From positions 94-48,660 of the forward strand of contig NZ_JACKSH010000295.1 in assembly GCF_025821625.1 (NCBI RefSeq): a stretch of DNA of 48,567 nt, read 5' to 3'. The first letter of the stretch is position 1. Every line of letters starts with the position of its first letter. This DNA comes from Mycolicibacterium pyrenivorans. GTDB taxonomy: Bacteria > Actinomycetota > Actinomycetes > Mycobacteriales > Mycobacteriaceae. The notes beneath the pieces were generated by a model. The model was not told the DNA's origin and did no database searches. It saw only the letters and a list, made by a program, of their open reading frames with translations. Shown here piece by piece: positions 24,662-31,835 of the stretch. A program made the translations under genes and the position numbers.

Positions 24662-26083
24662 TCAGTATTCGATGAGTCGGGTGACATACGGCATCATGCC
24701 GCTGGTGCGTACCGGCGAGATCTTAACCACCGAGCCGGTGTAGGGCGCTTCGATCATCTGCCCGTTGCCGAGGTACATCGATTCATGCTGGCTTGCGTTG
24801 GGGCCGTAGAAGATCAGATCGCCGCGTTGCATTTGTGATGAGGGGACCTTGCGTCCGGAGTTGTACTGCGTGCCGGAGTAGTGCTCCAGTTTGATGCCCA
24901 CACCAGCGAAGGCGTACAGGATCAGTCCGGAGCAGTCGAATCCGACGGTGTTGGCGCCCTGGTCGATGCCGCGGGATGGTCCGTTCGCGTTGCCGCCGCC
25001 CCAGGAATAGGGCACACCCAGCTGCGACGTGGCCCGGCGGATCACGTATTCCATTGCCTGGCGGCCATACACCCGCGGGATGCGCCCGTTGGTGAATCCG
25101 GGGTCGGCGGGTGCGGAGGCTTGCGGCAGGATCCCGAGTTGTGTCAGGAACTTTCGGCCCATGTCGGCGGTCACCTGTGCCGAGGTCGCCGAGATCTGCA
25201 GGACCGCATTGACGATGGCGATGGGGTCCCCGGCTACGTTGGCGCTGGGCACCATCGGCAAAGTGGTGTCCCATTGACCGGTGTCGGCGGGCGCCGGTGC
25301 CCCGGCCGGACCTTGCCGGTCCCACCGATCCGGAGCCGCAGACTCGGCGCCCGCGGCGTTCGCAGGCGCCTGGGTTGACGGTGAGGGCGCCGGACGGGCG
25401 GCGTCGAGACGGGCCCGCGCGGCGTCACGATCGGCGACGAGCCGATCGACTTCGGCCTGCTGGACACCGAATTGGCGTTGCGCCTCGGTCAGGGCGGCCA
25501 CCGCCGCCTGTTGACTTCGCTCGGCATCGGCGGCTGCCTGGTCGGCGCGCTGCTGGGCCGCGCGCGCCGCGGACGCCCGATTCGCCTGCTCGGTACGGGC
25601 GCGCTGTAGATCGGTCAGCACGTTGCGGTGGCTGAGCGCCAGGGTCTGATCGGCGCTGGCGGTGGCGATGATGTCCTCCGGGCTGGCCGCCGAAACCAGC
25701 GCTTGCGGTGGGCCGTTGACGTAGGTAGCGGCGGCGAAGTCATCGAAGCGCCTTTGAGCGGCGGCGATCGCCGCGTTCGCATCGGCCATCCCTTGCTCGC
25801 TGGCCTGCACGTCGCGGCGCGCGGCATCGGCAGCATCACGCGCGTTGGCAACCTCCACCAGGGCTTTGTTAACACCTTCCTGCTGCCCCTGAATCTGCGC
25901 GCCGATGTCAGCCAGGCGCTGATTGGCCTGCGCGAGGTCGGCGACCAGCACGGAGATCTCCGAACCCGAATGGCCGGTGCCATTGTGGGAGGCCTGCGCG
26001 GTGACGCCACCACCACAGGCCAGCACGGCAACACCGATCGTCACGGCGGTGAGGCGGCTGACCCAGTGGCGTAGGGGCCTCAT
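24662..26083 (-). CDS. ripA: NlpC/P60 peptidoglycan endopeptidase RipA
   Basis: A 473-residue exported hydrolase with the layout of mycobacterial RipA (472 residues). It has a signal peptide ending GGGVTAQA, a coiled-coil domain (residues about 35-250) that docks on the enzyme and holds it inactive, and a variable linker. The conserved WDTTLPMVPSANVAGDP region follows. The NlpC/P60 domain has Cys384 in FDCSGLILY and His433 in SQHESMYLG. RipA cleaves the D-Glu to meso-DAP bond at the septum. GGGAG stands eight bases before the ATG; a GTG three bases earlier is an alternative. A symmetric TACGT-N7-ACGTA dyad lies about 105 bases upstream. Confidence 0.92.
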   Translation of the reverse strand: MRPLRHWVSRLTAVTIGVAVLACGGGVTAQASHNGTGHSGSEISVLVADLAQANQRLADIGAQIQGQQEGVNKALVEVANARDAADAARRDVQASEQGMADANAAIAAAQRRFDDFAAATYVNGPPQALVSAASPEDIIATASADQTLALSHRNVLTDLQRARTEQANRASAARAAQQRADQAAADAERSQQAAVAALTEAQRQFGVQQAEVDRLVADRDAARARLDAARPAPSPSTQAPANAAGAESAAPDRWDRQGPAGAPAPADTGQWDTTLPMVPSANVAGDPIAIVNAVLQISATSAQVTADMGRKFLTQLGILPQASAPADPGFTNGRIPRVYGRQAMEYVIRRATSQLGVPYSWGGGNANGPSRGIDQGANTVGFDCSGLILYAFAGVGIKLEHYSGTQYNSGRKVPSSQMQRGDLIFYGPNASQHESMYLGNGQMIEAPYTGSVVKISPVRTSGMMPYVTRLIEY

Positions 26084-26188
26084 CACATGATCTCCCTTAG
26101 CGGGGGCGCTGGCGTATCACCGTCGGCCGGCCGTCCGTCAGAGCTCCCCTGGCGCAGCTACGGCTCCAGCCAGTAAGCAGTTGTCCAG

Positions 26189-26205
26189 TACGTACACGCA
26201 ACGTA
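26189..26205. promoter_or_regulatory. BlaI-like operator TACGT-N7-ACGTA
   Basis: Perfect inverted pentamers upstream of ripA. Near-miss half-sites flank it on both sides. Confidence 0.6.
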
Positions 26206-26356
26206 CATCACTACTGTCACACTGGAAACATGGGTCACAGTCTCATTGTGATAACGGTCTGGGCCTGGCACGTGCGCGATCCGTTGAGTCATCCGCATCG
26301 AACGGTGACCTAGTGCAGCTGCTGGGCGTCGGCGGCGCGGGCCTACACAACGTAGC

Positions 26357-26373
26357 TACTATGTAGGATAGTA
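26357..26373. promoter_or_regulatory. BlaI-like operator TACTA-N7-TAGTA
   Basis: Perfect consensus copy. Extended CTACTA and TAGTAG arms. It lies about 60 bases before the small membrane peptide ORF, and TACTAT can double as a -10 hexamer. Confidence 0.65.
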
Positions 26374-26431
26374 GTTAGGGGTGGCCGGGATGTCTCGGCC
26401 AGTGACACATGCCCAATCGGACACAGGGAGG

Positions 26432-26515
26432 ATGAGCTTGATCATCGATCTTCGGCTCAAAGTCTTTGTGCTTGCCGCCGTTTTACTGATCACCGCGGTG
26501 CTGGGAGCGTGGTGA
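26432..26515 (+). CDS. Short single-span membrane peptide
   Basis: A 27-codon frame, MSLIIDLRLK then VFVLAAVLLITAVLGAW and TGA. It is almost entirely one hydrophobic helix with a charged start. GGGAGG directly abuts the ATG, so the TTG at 26438 (25 residues), six bases after GGGAGG, may be the real start. A perfect TACTA-N7-TAGTA operator precedes it and no other gene lies between it and the next operator at 26617, so it appears to be the sole product of that promoter. Function unknown; a small regulator of a membrane enzyme is conceivable. Confidence 0.45.
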   Translation: MSLIIDLRLKVFVLAAVLLITAVLGAW

Positions 26516-26616
26516 GCGCAAACGTGGGCATTGCGGCGCTGACCGCGCACCGGCCACCCACATCGGTGCGCAAGCCGGCGACAAGGCCGTATCGCACGAT
26601 CACCCGCACCGTTAAA

Positions 26617-26633
26617 TACTATGAGGATTAGTA
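26617..26633. promoter_or_regulatory. BlaI-like operator TACTA-N7-TAGTA of the blaI operon
   Basis: Perfect consensus dyad 17 bases before the GTG of the first gene of the operon that includes blaI and blaR1. This is the copy that best links the motif to the BlaI protein, by expected autoregulation. Confidence 0.7.
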
Positions 26634-26650
26634 CTAAGCTGAGGAACGTT

Positions 26651-27178
26651 GTGGGACTGGGCGTGCGGGATGGTGGTCAGAGGATGGCGCGTCGTGTGGT
26701 GTGGCTGCAGCTCGCCGTCGCAGTGTTGGCGGCCGCAGTTGTCGCTGTGGCGGTGGGCGTTCCCAGCGCCTTGCTGGCCAACCCCTTTTTCGTTCGCATG
26801 ACGCCGGTGCCGTGGTGGAGCTACGCCGCGTGGGCGCTGACTGCATTGCTCAGTGGTGTGCTGGCGGCAACCTATGTCCATGGCCGCGCGGCTGTATCCG
26901 CGGCGCCGGGACGTGCCGGGATACTGGCCAACGTCGGCTCGGTGCTGGCGGTGGGCTGCCCGGTGTGTAACAAACTGGTGGTGGCCGCCGTCGGCGTCAG
27001 CGGGGCATTTACCGTGTGGGCGCCGATTCAGCCCGCGATCGCGGCGGCGTCGTTGGCAGTGCTGGGGTGGGCGTTGTGGCGGCGGGTAACGACATTGCGT
27101 TCCTGCCCAGTGGGAGGCGAGGGAGTACCGTCGCATCCGGTGACCGCAGTCGGTCCAGCGCCCGAGCGCGACAGCTAG
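26651..27178 (+). CDS. Multi-pass membrane protein with CPVC motif, first gene of the blaI operon
   Basis: A 175-residue membrane protein with about four hydrophobic segments and a CPVC motif (Cys103-Cys106 in VGCPVCNKLV) at a membrane edge. The C-x-x-C and the following thioredoxin gene suggest passing electrons or a metal across the membrane, loosely like DsbD/CcdA or Mer-type proteins, but I cannot name the family. GTG 26651 is chosen: GAGGA is five bases upstream; the ATG at 26684 is an alternative. Two bases separate it from the next gene. Confidence 0.6.
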   Translation: MGLGVRDGGQRMARRVVWLQLAVAVLAAAVVAVAVGVPSALLANPFFVRMTPVPWWSYAAWALTALLSGVLAATYVHGRAAVSAAPGRAGILANVGSVLAVGCPVCNKLVVAAVGVSGAFTVWAPIQPAIAAASLAVLGWALWRRVTTLRSCPVGGEGVPSHPVTAVGPAPERDS

Positions 27179-27180
27179 CG

Positions 27181-27804
27181 GTGCGGGGTCGAGCGTTGGC
27201 TGGGTTGGTCGCCGTCGCGGCGGCCACCGTCGCTGGTGTACTTATCAGTCACGACCCGGTGTCCGCGCCGGCGAAGCAGCGACTGGCAGAGAACCACCTG
27301 GAGGCGCGCGCAGACCCCGCCGCCACCGAAGCTGGCGCCGCGCCGTGCCCGGCGCCACTGCCCGGCGGCTCGCCGGTGCCGACACTGTCCGGGGTGATGG
27401 CCCGGTGCCTGGGGTCCTCGCAGCCGGTGGATGTGGGTGCAGCCGTAGCCGGCGCGCCGACACTACTCAACCTGTGGGCGTCATGGTGTGCACCGTGTCG
27501 CGAGGAGATGCCGGTGCTCGACGCCTACACCGACACCCCAGGCGCGGTGCGGGTTATCGGTGTCGATGTGCGCGACCGGCCGTCCTCGGCTGCGGCCCTG
27601 GTCCGCGACCTGAATATCGGCTATCCGTCGTTCACCGACGCCGATGCGGTCGCGGGCGCGTTGCGGGCACCGCAACTGCTGCCGCTGAGTTACCTTGTCG
27701 ATACCGACGGTTCCGTGCGCCGCCTGCCGATGCAGGTGCTTCGCGATGTCGACGAGGTCACCGAAACCGTCGCCGCCGCGCTTGGGGAAAGGCAGAGACC
27801 ATGA
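27181..27804 (+). CDS. Exported TlpA/ResA-type thioredoxin
   Basis: A 207-residue membrane-anchored thioredoxin-fold protein. The N-terminal hydrophobic anchor is LAGLVAVAAATVAGVLI, and the active site WCAPC (Cys103, Cys106) sits in NLWASWCAPCREEMPVL. A cis-Pro region LPLSYLVDTDG follows. Expected to reduce or oxidise disulfides outside the membrane, with the upstream CPVC membrane protein as its likely electron partner. The GTG at 27181 directly follows the previous stop. It overlaps blaI by four bases, so redox and BlaI genes form one operon. Confidence 0.82.
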   Translation: MRGRALAGLVAVAAATVAGVLISHDPVSAPAKQRLAENHLEARADPAATEAGAAPCPAPLPGGSPVPTLSGVMARCLGSSQPVDVGAAVAGAPTLLNLWASWCAPCREEMPVLDAYTDTPGAVRVIGVDVRDRPSSAAALVRDLNIGYPSFTDADAVAGALRAPQLLPLSYLVDTDGSVRRLPMQVLRDVDEVTETVAAALGERQRP

Positions 27805-28226
27805 CAGCCCGCAAGACGACCAGCCGGGCATCGCGGCGCACCGCAGCACGCCAGACTCGGCCGTTGCCCGGGCTGGGCGAGTTGGAGGCGGCGATCATGG
27901 ACGTGGTCTGGCGCACCGACGACGCGGTGCGGGTCCGTGACGTCCTCGACGAACTCGAACCCCTCCGCAAGCCCGCCTATACAACCGTGATGACCGTGAT
28001 GGACAACCTCTACCGCAAGGGATGGTTGAGCCGCGAGCTCGACGGGCGCGCCTACAGCTATCAGGCCACCCGCGACCGCATTCAGGCGGCCACCGACGCG
28101 CTGCGCGAGCTACTCGCTGACAGCGGCGACCCCGCCGCGGCGCTGCTGCACTTCGCGCGCAGCGCCACCACCGCCGAATCGCGGGCCTTGACCCGCGGGC
28201 TCAAAGAACGGGGCCGACGACGGTGA
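27801..28226 (+). CDS. blaI: BlaI/MecI-family repressor (first copy)
   Basis: A 141-residue winged-helix repressor. The N-terminus is basic (MTARKTTSRASRRTA). The HTH domain shows LGELEAAIMDVVWR, VRDVLDEL and the recognition region KPAYTTVMTVMDNLYRKGWL, and a C-terminal dimerisation helix follows. BlaI dimers bind TAC/GTA dyads and are inactivated by proteolysis triggered by BlaR1. It overlaps both the thioredoxin gene (ATGA) and the blaR1-like gene (GTGA). The operon is preceded by TACTA-N7-TAGTA at 26617, which fits autoregulation. Confidence 0.9.
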   Translation: MTARKTTSRASRRTAARQTRPLPGLGELEAAIMDVVWRTDDAVRVRDVLDELEPLRKPAYTTVMTVMDNLYRKGWLSRELDGRAYSYQATRDRIQAATDALRELLADSGDPAAALLHFARSATTAESRALTRGLKERGRRR

Positions 28227-29125
28227 CCGCAGTGATGTGGTGGACCGTCGGCGGCCTCGCCGTCGGTGTCCTCACACCACCGATATTGCGGGCCTTGACC
28301 CGCCGCGGCACCGACGCCGCGGTGCTCTTGGTGCTGTGGGGTGTGCTCGTATGCGTCACGCTCGCCGCGGTCGCGCTGCCAGGGCTGGCCGAACTGCTGC
28401 ACCGGTGCTGGCTGGCGCTGCACGCGGGTCCGCCCGGAGGAGTGGATACCGTCGCGGGAATCCTCAGTGCTGCCGCGCTGGGCGCCGCCGCCATTCGCGG
28501 AGGTTGGCAGCTGAGCCGCATCGGCCGGCATCGACGTCGCTTGCACGACAAGCACGTCGAACTGGGTTGGTTGCTGACCGGCCACAGCCCCAACGCCGGC
28601 GCGGTGCTGTGGCTGCCGGCGACCGAGCCGCTGGCCTACAGCCTGGCTGGCACCCCGCCGCTGGTGGTGATGAGCACCGGACTGCGGCAGTGCCTCGACA
28701 GCGCAGCCGTGCGCGCTGTGGAAGCCCATGAGCGCGCCCACGTGCGCCGACGCCATCATCTGCTGATAGCCGTCGCCCAGGCCGCCGCCGCGGGATTGGG
28801 ATGGCTGCCCCTGATGCGTCACTCACCCTCATTGGTTCGCACACTGGTCGAACTGGACGCCGACGCGCACGCCGCCCGCTCCCACGGCCCCAGGGGCCTG
28901 CACCGGGCGCTGCAGACCTTGCAGAGCGCTCCCGCACCGGCGCCCGCACTGGGCATCGCCAGCGAGTGCATCCAACTGCGACTGGCCCGGCTCGACGGGC
29001 GCCGCTCATCCGCGGGGCGCATCGCCGGCTCAAACGCCGCCTGGGGGGCAGCGCTCGTGCTGGGCATGACCACGCTCCTCACCTTCGCCGCCCTGACCGG
29101 GCTAGCGTCCTGCACCGCCGGCTGA
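28223..29125 (+). CDS. blaR1: M56-family membrane metalloprotease, BlaR1-like (first copy)
   Basis: A 300-residue membrane protease. N-terminal transmembrane helices are followed by the zinc motif HERAH (residues 169-173, HExxH type) in VEAHERAHVRRRHH and a last hydrophobic segment near the end (WGAALVLGMTTLLTFAALTG). Unlike staphylococcal BlaR1, no penicillin-binding sensor domain is attached; mycobacterial BlaR homologues such as Rv1845c are similarly short. It would cleave or trigger cleavage of BlaI. How it perceives beta-lactam or wall damage is not evident. Confidence 0.86.
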   Translation: MTAVMWWTVGGLAVGVLTPPILRALTRRGTDAAVLLVLWGVLVCVTLAAVALPGLAELLHRCWLALHAGPPGGVDTVAGILSAAALGAAAIRGGWQLSRIGRHRRRLHDKHVELGWLLTGHSPNAGAVLWLPATEPLAYSLAGTPPLVVMSTGLRQCLDSAAVRAVEAHERAHVRRRHHLLIAVAQAAAAGLGWLPLMRHSPSLVRTLVELDADAHAARSHGPRGLHRALQTLQSAPAPAPALGIASECIQLRLARLDGRRSSAGRIAGSNAAWGAALVLGMTTLLTFAALTGLASCTAG

Positions 29126-29190
29126 CGACACCGGACGTGACATTCCAACCGTGGAGCGATAACCCAGCACCTCTGTCGGCAGAAAACCAG

Positions 29191-29207
29191 TACTAGCGTA
29201 GTTAGTA
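29191..29207. promoter_or_regulatory. BlaI-like operator TACTA-N7-TAGTA
   Basis: Perfect consensus dyad whose last base is the A of the ATG of the lipoprotein gene, implying a leaderless transcript or a start further downstream. Confidence 0.6.
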
Positions 29208-29802
29208 TGTTGTGCGGCCGACGCTGCGGCCGCCGCGCTCTGGCCCTAGCCGTTGTGTCGGCGGCGATCCTCAGCGGCTGTGCCAACCCTATTCTGGACA
29301 CCCTGCTGGACCGCAATGCCGCGGCACCACCTGCGCTGCCTGCTAACGAAGTCCTTTCATTATCCGTTGTGCGCCAAGAATTCCCGATGATGACCCGGAT
29401 GGCTCGCACAGGTGTGGATCCCGAGGCGCCGGGTACGCCACAAGCAACGCGGCGATCACAGTTCAGCGACTTGACCGCAATGGTCCAGCTCACCGTGGCG
29501 GTCGCTGATTACCCAACCGATGAGGGCGCCTTCACGGCCTTCATCAATCTCGTCGAGGGCCTTCGATCCTCGCGCGGCTCTGTAGGGCTGGGCGGCCCTA
29601 TGTCGGTGAAGATGCGCTGGCTATCGTCACGAGACAGTTGGTCGGCCCAATGGGTGTAACCATCGCGGCCCGTGACGGGCCGCTCATCATTGAGGTGCGC
29701 TCGGCTGGCTTCAAGTACAGCCGTGATCACCTCAAGCGGCTCACTCGCCTGGCCGAGCGCCAGCTATCCACTGCGGTGACCGCAGCCGGCGCGCCCGAAT
29801 GA
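29207..29802 (+). pseudogene. Lipoprotein gene with a single frameshift
   Basis: The first part encodes a lipoprotein signal (LALAVVSAAILSGC) and a domain up to SVGLGGP, then the frame reads to a stop at 29659. Shifting one base at the CCC run near 29600 restores a good continuation: YVGEDALAIVTRQLVG, then ARDGPLIIEVRSAGF and LTRLAERQLSTAV, to TGA at 29800-29802. The restored protein would have about 198 residues. The family is unknown to me. A missing C in a short homopolymer could be true decay or a sequencing error. An operator overlaps the start. Confidence 0.6.
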
Positions 29803-29894
29803 GTTGATGCCACGAAGAGGCTGCCAAACGCCGGTGGCAGACCACGTCCGTATTGCGACCCGCCGAGGGCCTACCCGGTCCACACTATGCTGAG

Positions 29895-29911
29895 TACTAA
29901 TCTCGATAGTA
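29895..29911. promoter_or_regulatory. BlaI-like operator TACTA-N7-TAGTA
   Basis: Perfect consensus dyad 30 bases before the small membrane protein gene at 29942. Confidence 0.62.
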
Positions 29912-29941
29912 GATAATCGGCCGCGTTGGAACAGGAGCGCC

Positions 29942-30223
29942 ATGGCGCCAGGCGACACATACCAGGCTGGATCCCGGCGGCTGAATCGAAACTCGCGCCG
30001 GTGGGCGCGTTTCAGACGCGCGGTGGGCTCGGTGCTCGTTGTGGTGGGCTCGGCAATGGCCGTTGCCCATCTGATTGCTCACCTGGCGAGCATGCGGGTC
30101 GTCGGGGCACTAGATCTGCTGATCGGCTTTCCGATGGCCGTGCTCTTAGTCCTGGTGGGCCTGCTATTGATAGGCCTGCAATCGGTGCCGCCCAGATCAA
30201 GTCGCCACCCGGCAGACCCGTGA
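29942..30223 (+). CDS. Small two-helix membrane protein (paralogue of the broken gene at 35362)
   Basis: A 93-residue protein with a basic cytoplasmic start (RRLNRNSRRWARFRR) and two transmembrane segments (SVLVVVGSAMAVAHLIAHLA and LLIGFPMAVLLVLVGLLLIG). Its core lines up with the product of 35362-35622: both have VGS.MA..H...HLA, R.VG..DLL.G.PMA and a second helix. Both genes follow TACTA-N7-TAGTA operators. Function unknown; the conserved His residues in the first helix are notable. GGAGCGCC precedes the ATG. Confidence 0.68.
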   Translation: MAPGDTYQAGSRRLNRNSRRWARFRRAVGSVLVVVGSAMAVAHLIAHLASMRVVGALDLLIGFPMAVLLVLVGLLLIGLQSVPPRSSRHPADP

Positions 30224-30415
30224 TGTGATCAGCTTCGTGAACGCGCATAGGGCGTCCACGAGCCAGGCAATCGGCGTCAGCGGCGCAATGGTGTTGCAGG
30301 ACAACGGTTGAAGCAGTGCCGTCACTGCTGACACGGGCAGGGCTGCTATCACGGGTAGTACCAAGGAATTTAGTCGACGTTTTAGCGTGACCGCCAGAAC
30401 ATGTGCTGCGGCCAA
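30197..30415 (-). CDS. Possible small membrane protein
   Basis: A 72-codon frame with a TTG start whose product is strongly hydrophobic (LVLPVIAALPVSAVTALL, IAPLTPIAWLVDAL). The operator at 30476 lies 60 bases upstream on this strand and could serve it as well as ldtA. It overlaps the end of the 29942 gene by 27 bases. Family unknown and no clear ribosome site, so this may be spurious. Confidence 0.25.
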   Translation of the reverse strand: MAAAHVLAVTLKRRLNSLVLPVIAALPVSAVTALLQPLSCNTIAPLTPIAWLVDALCAFTKLITSRVCRVAT

Positions 30416-30475
30416 GTCGCAGTGTCGCTAGATCATCTATAGCCGCGTGTAACACGAGCGCGCCGCACAGCGGCA

Positions 30476-30492
30476 TACGTAGTACATACGTA
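30476..30492. promoter_or_regulatory. BlaI-like operator TACGT-N7-ACGTA
   Basis: Perfect inverted pentamers 40 bases before ldtA; same form as the ripA operator. Confidence 0.6.
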
Positions 30493-30531
30493 ACATGGTG
30501 CTAGTTGCGCACCGCGGTGAAGGGAGGGCTC

Positions 30532-31287
30532 GTGCACGGCACGCTTCGCGGGCTTTTGATACTGACCGTCACGGCCGCCGCGGTGGCAGTGGCGCCACCG
30601 CCGGCGAAGTCGGGAGCGACCGCAGCATCGGGCATGGACGGCCAAGTCGCGATGGTGCGTCCAGGTCCTGGCCAGGTTGTAGGAGTTGGGCATCCGGTGC
30701 TGGTCGGGTTCAGCGGGCCCGTCGACGACCGCGCGGCAGCCGAGCGCAGCATCACCGTCGGCGCGCCGCGGCCGGTGGACGGTGAATTCACTTGGCTGAC
30801 CGATCGTCTCGTGGAGTGGAATCCGGACGGGTTCTGGCCGGCGCATTCGACGGTCACGTTGCGCGTCGGCGGCATGAAAACCGAATTCACCACCGGGGCG
30901 GCGGTGGTGGGCGTAGCCGACGTCTCGGCCCACACGTTCACAGTGAAAATCGACGACCAAGTGGTGCGCGAGATGCCCGCGTCGCTGGGTAAACCGGGCT
31001 TCGAAACCCCGCTCGGGACCTTCAAAGTGCTGGAGAAGCAACGCAGCGTGGTCTTCGATTCGCGCACCATCGGAATTCCCCTCGACGACCCCGAGGGCTA
31101 CCTGATCGACGGAGAGTACGCCGTGCGGGTGACGTGGGGCGGGGTCTACGTACATTCGGCACCGTGGTCGGTCGGGTCGCAGGGCTCGGCCAACGTCAGC
31201 CACGGCTGCATCAATCTCAGTCCCGAGAACGCCGAATGGTATTTCAACACTGTCAAGGTCGGCGACCCAGTGATCGTCCAGAGCTAA
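30532..31287 (+). CDS. ldtA: L,D-transpeptidase LdtA (LdtMt1 type)
   Basis: A 251-residue exported enzyme, the same length as mycobacterial LdtMt1 (Rv0116c). A signal peptide is followed by one immunoglobulin-like domain (GQVVGVGHPVLVGFSGPVDD, FTWLTDRLVEW) and a YkuD domain with DSRTIGIPLDDPEGY, HSAPWS and SHGCINLS carrying catalytic Cys226, the residue number known for LdtMt1. It forms 3-3 peptidoglycan cross-links and is a carbapenem target. GTG 30532 has GGGAGG four bases upstream; the frame extends upstream to a TTG without support. Confidence 0.92.
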   Translation: MHGTLRGLLILTVTAAAVAVAPPPAKSGATAASGMDGQVAMVRPGPGQVVGVGHPVLVGFSGPVDDRAAAERSITVGAPRPVDGEFTWLTDRLVEWNPDGFWPAHSTVTLRVGGMKTEFTTGAAVVGVADVSAHTFTVKIDDQVVREMPASLGKPGFETPLGTFKVLEKQRSVVFDSRTIGIPLDDPEGYLIDGEYAVRVTWGGVYVHSAPWSVGSQGSANVSHGCINLSPENAEWYFNTVKVGDPVIVQS

Positions 31288-31445
31288 GCCACGCTCACAC
31301 GGCAAAATCCGCGGGCCGTCCAAACCGTCACCCGGTGACCAAACGCGCGTTACACGGGCAGTCCCGCTGACATTTTCCGCGTCACACCACGGGGAAACGT
31401 GCGGCGCGAGGTAGGCTCGGCAACGACATTGCTGGAGGCGAAACG

Positions 31446-31835
31446 GTGCGTGTACGAGGATTCGGCGAGCTGGAAGCCGTGGTGATGGATCGCGTGTGGA
31501 ATCACGATCCCGAGATGGTAACGGTGCGCGACATTTTCGAAGAGCTCTCGGGCGAGCGTCGTATTGCCTACACCACCGTGATGTCGACCATGGATAACTT
31601 GTACAACAAAGGGTGGCTCGAGCGCGAACGCGATGGCCGGGCCTACCGATATTGGGCCACCCTGACCCGTGAGGAACACACCGCCCGGTTGATGCGTGAC
31701 GCGCTCGACGGGGGAGGCCGCTCAGAACTGGTGCTCAGCTACTTTATCGAGCAGATCGGCCCCAAGGAATCCGAGCGACTCAGGGAAGCGTTGCGGCGGC
31801 TGGCGAGGCGGTCAAGCAGGGCCAAGAAGCGGTGA
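31446..31835 (+). CDS. blaI: BlaI/MecI-family repressor (second copy)
   Basis: A 129-residue winged-helix repressor with FGELEAVVMDRVW, VRDIFEEL and the recognition region RIAYTTVMSTMDNLYNKGWL; the C-terminal helix mediates dimers. GTG start with GGAGG eight bases upstream. It is coupled to the following M56 gene by a four-base overlap. The recognition helix is very similar to that of the first BlaI (AYTTVM.TMDNLY.KGWL), so both may bind the same dyads. No TAC-N11-GTA site is visible in its own 158-base upstream gap, so it may be constitutive or read through from ldtA. Confidence 0.9.
   Translation: MRVRGFGELEAVVMDRVWNHDPEMVTVRDIFEELSGERRIAYTTVMSTMDNLYNKGWLERERDGRAYRYWATLTREEHTARLMRDALDGGGRSELVLSYFIEQIGPKESERLREALRRLARRSSRAKKR

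Larger units (their letters stand above)
26087..26431. other. Regulatory region between ripA and the small membrane peptide
   Basis: No larger gene seen. It contains the operators at 26189 and 26357, which face ripA and the short ORF at 26432 respectively. Confidence 0.55.

Noticed and set aside
27345..27800. Upstream extension of the first blaI frame
   Set aside because: Arg- and Gly-rich shadow of the thioredoxin gene; the ATG at 27801 with normal coupling is the start.
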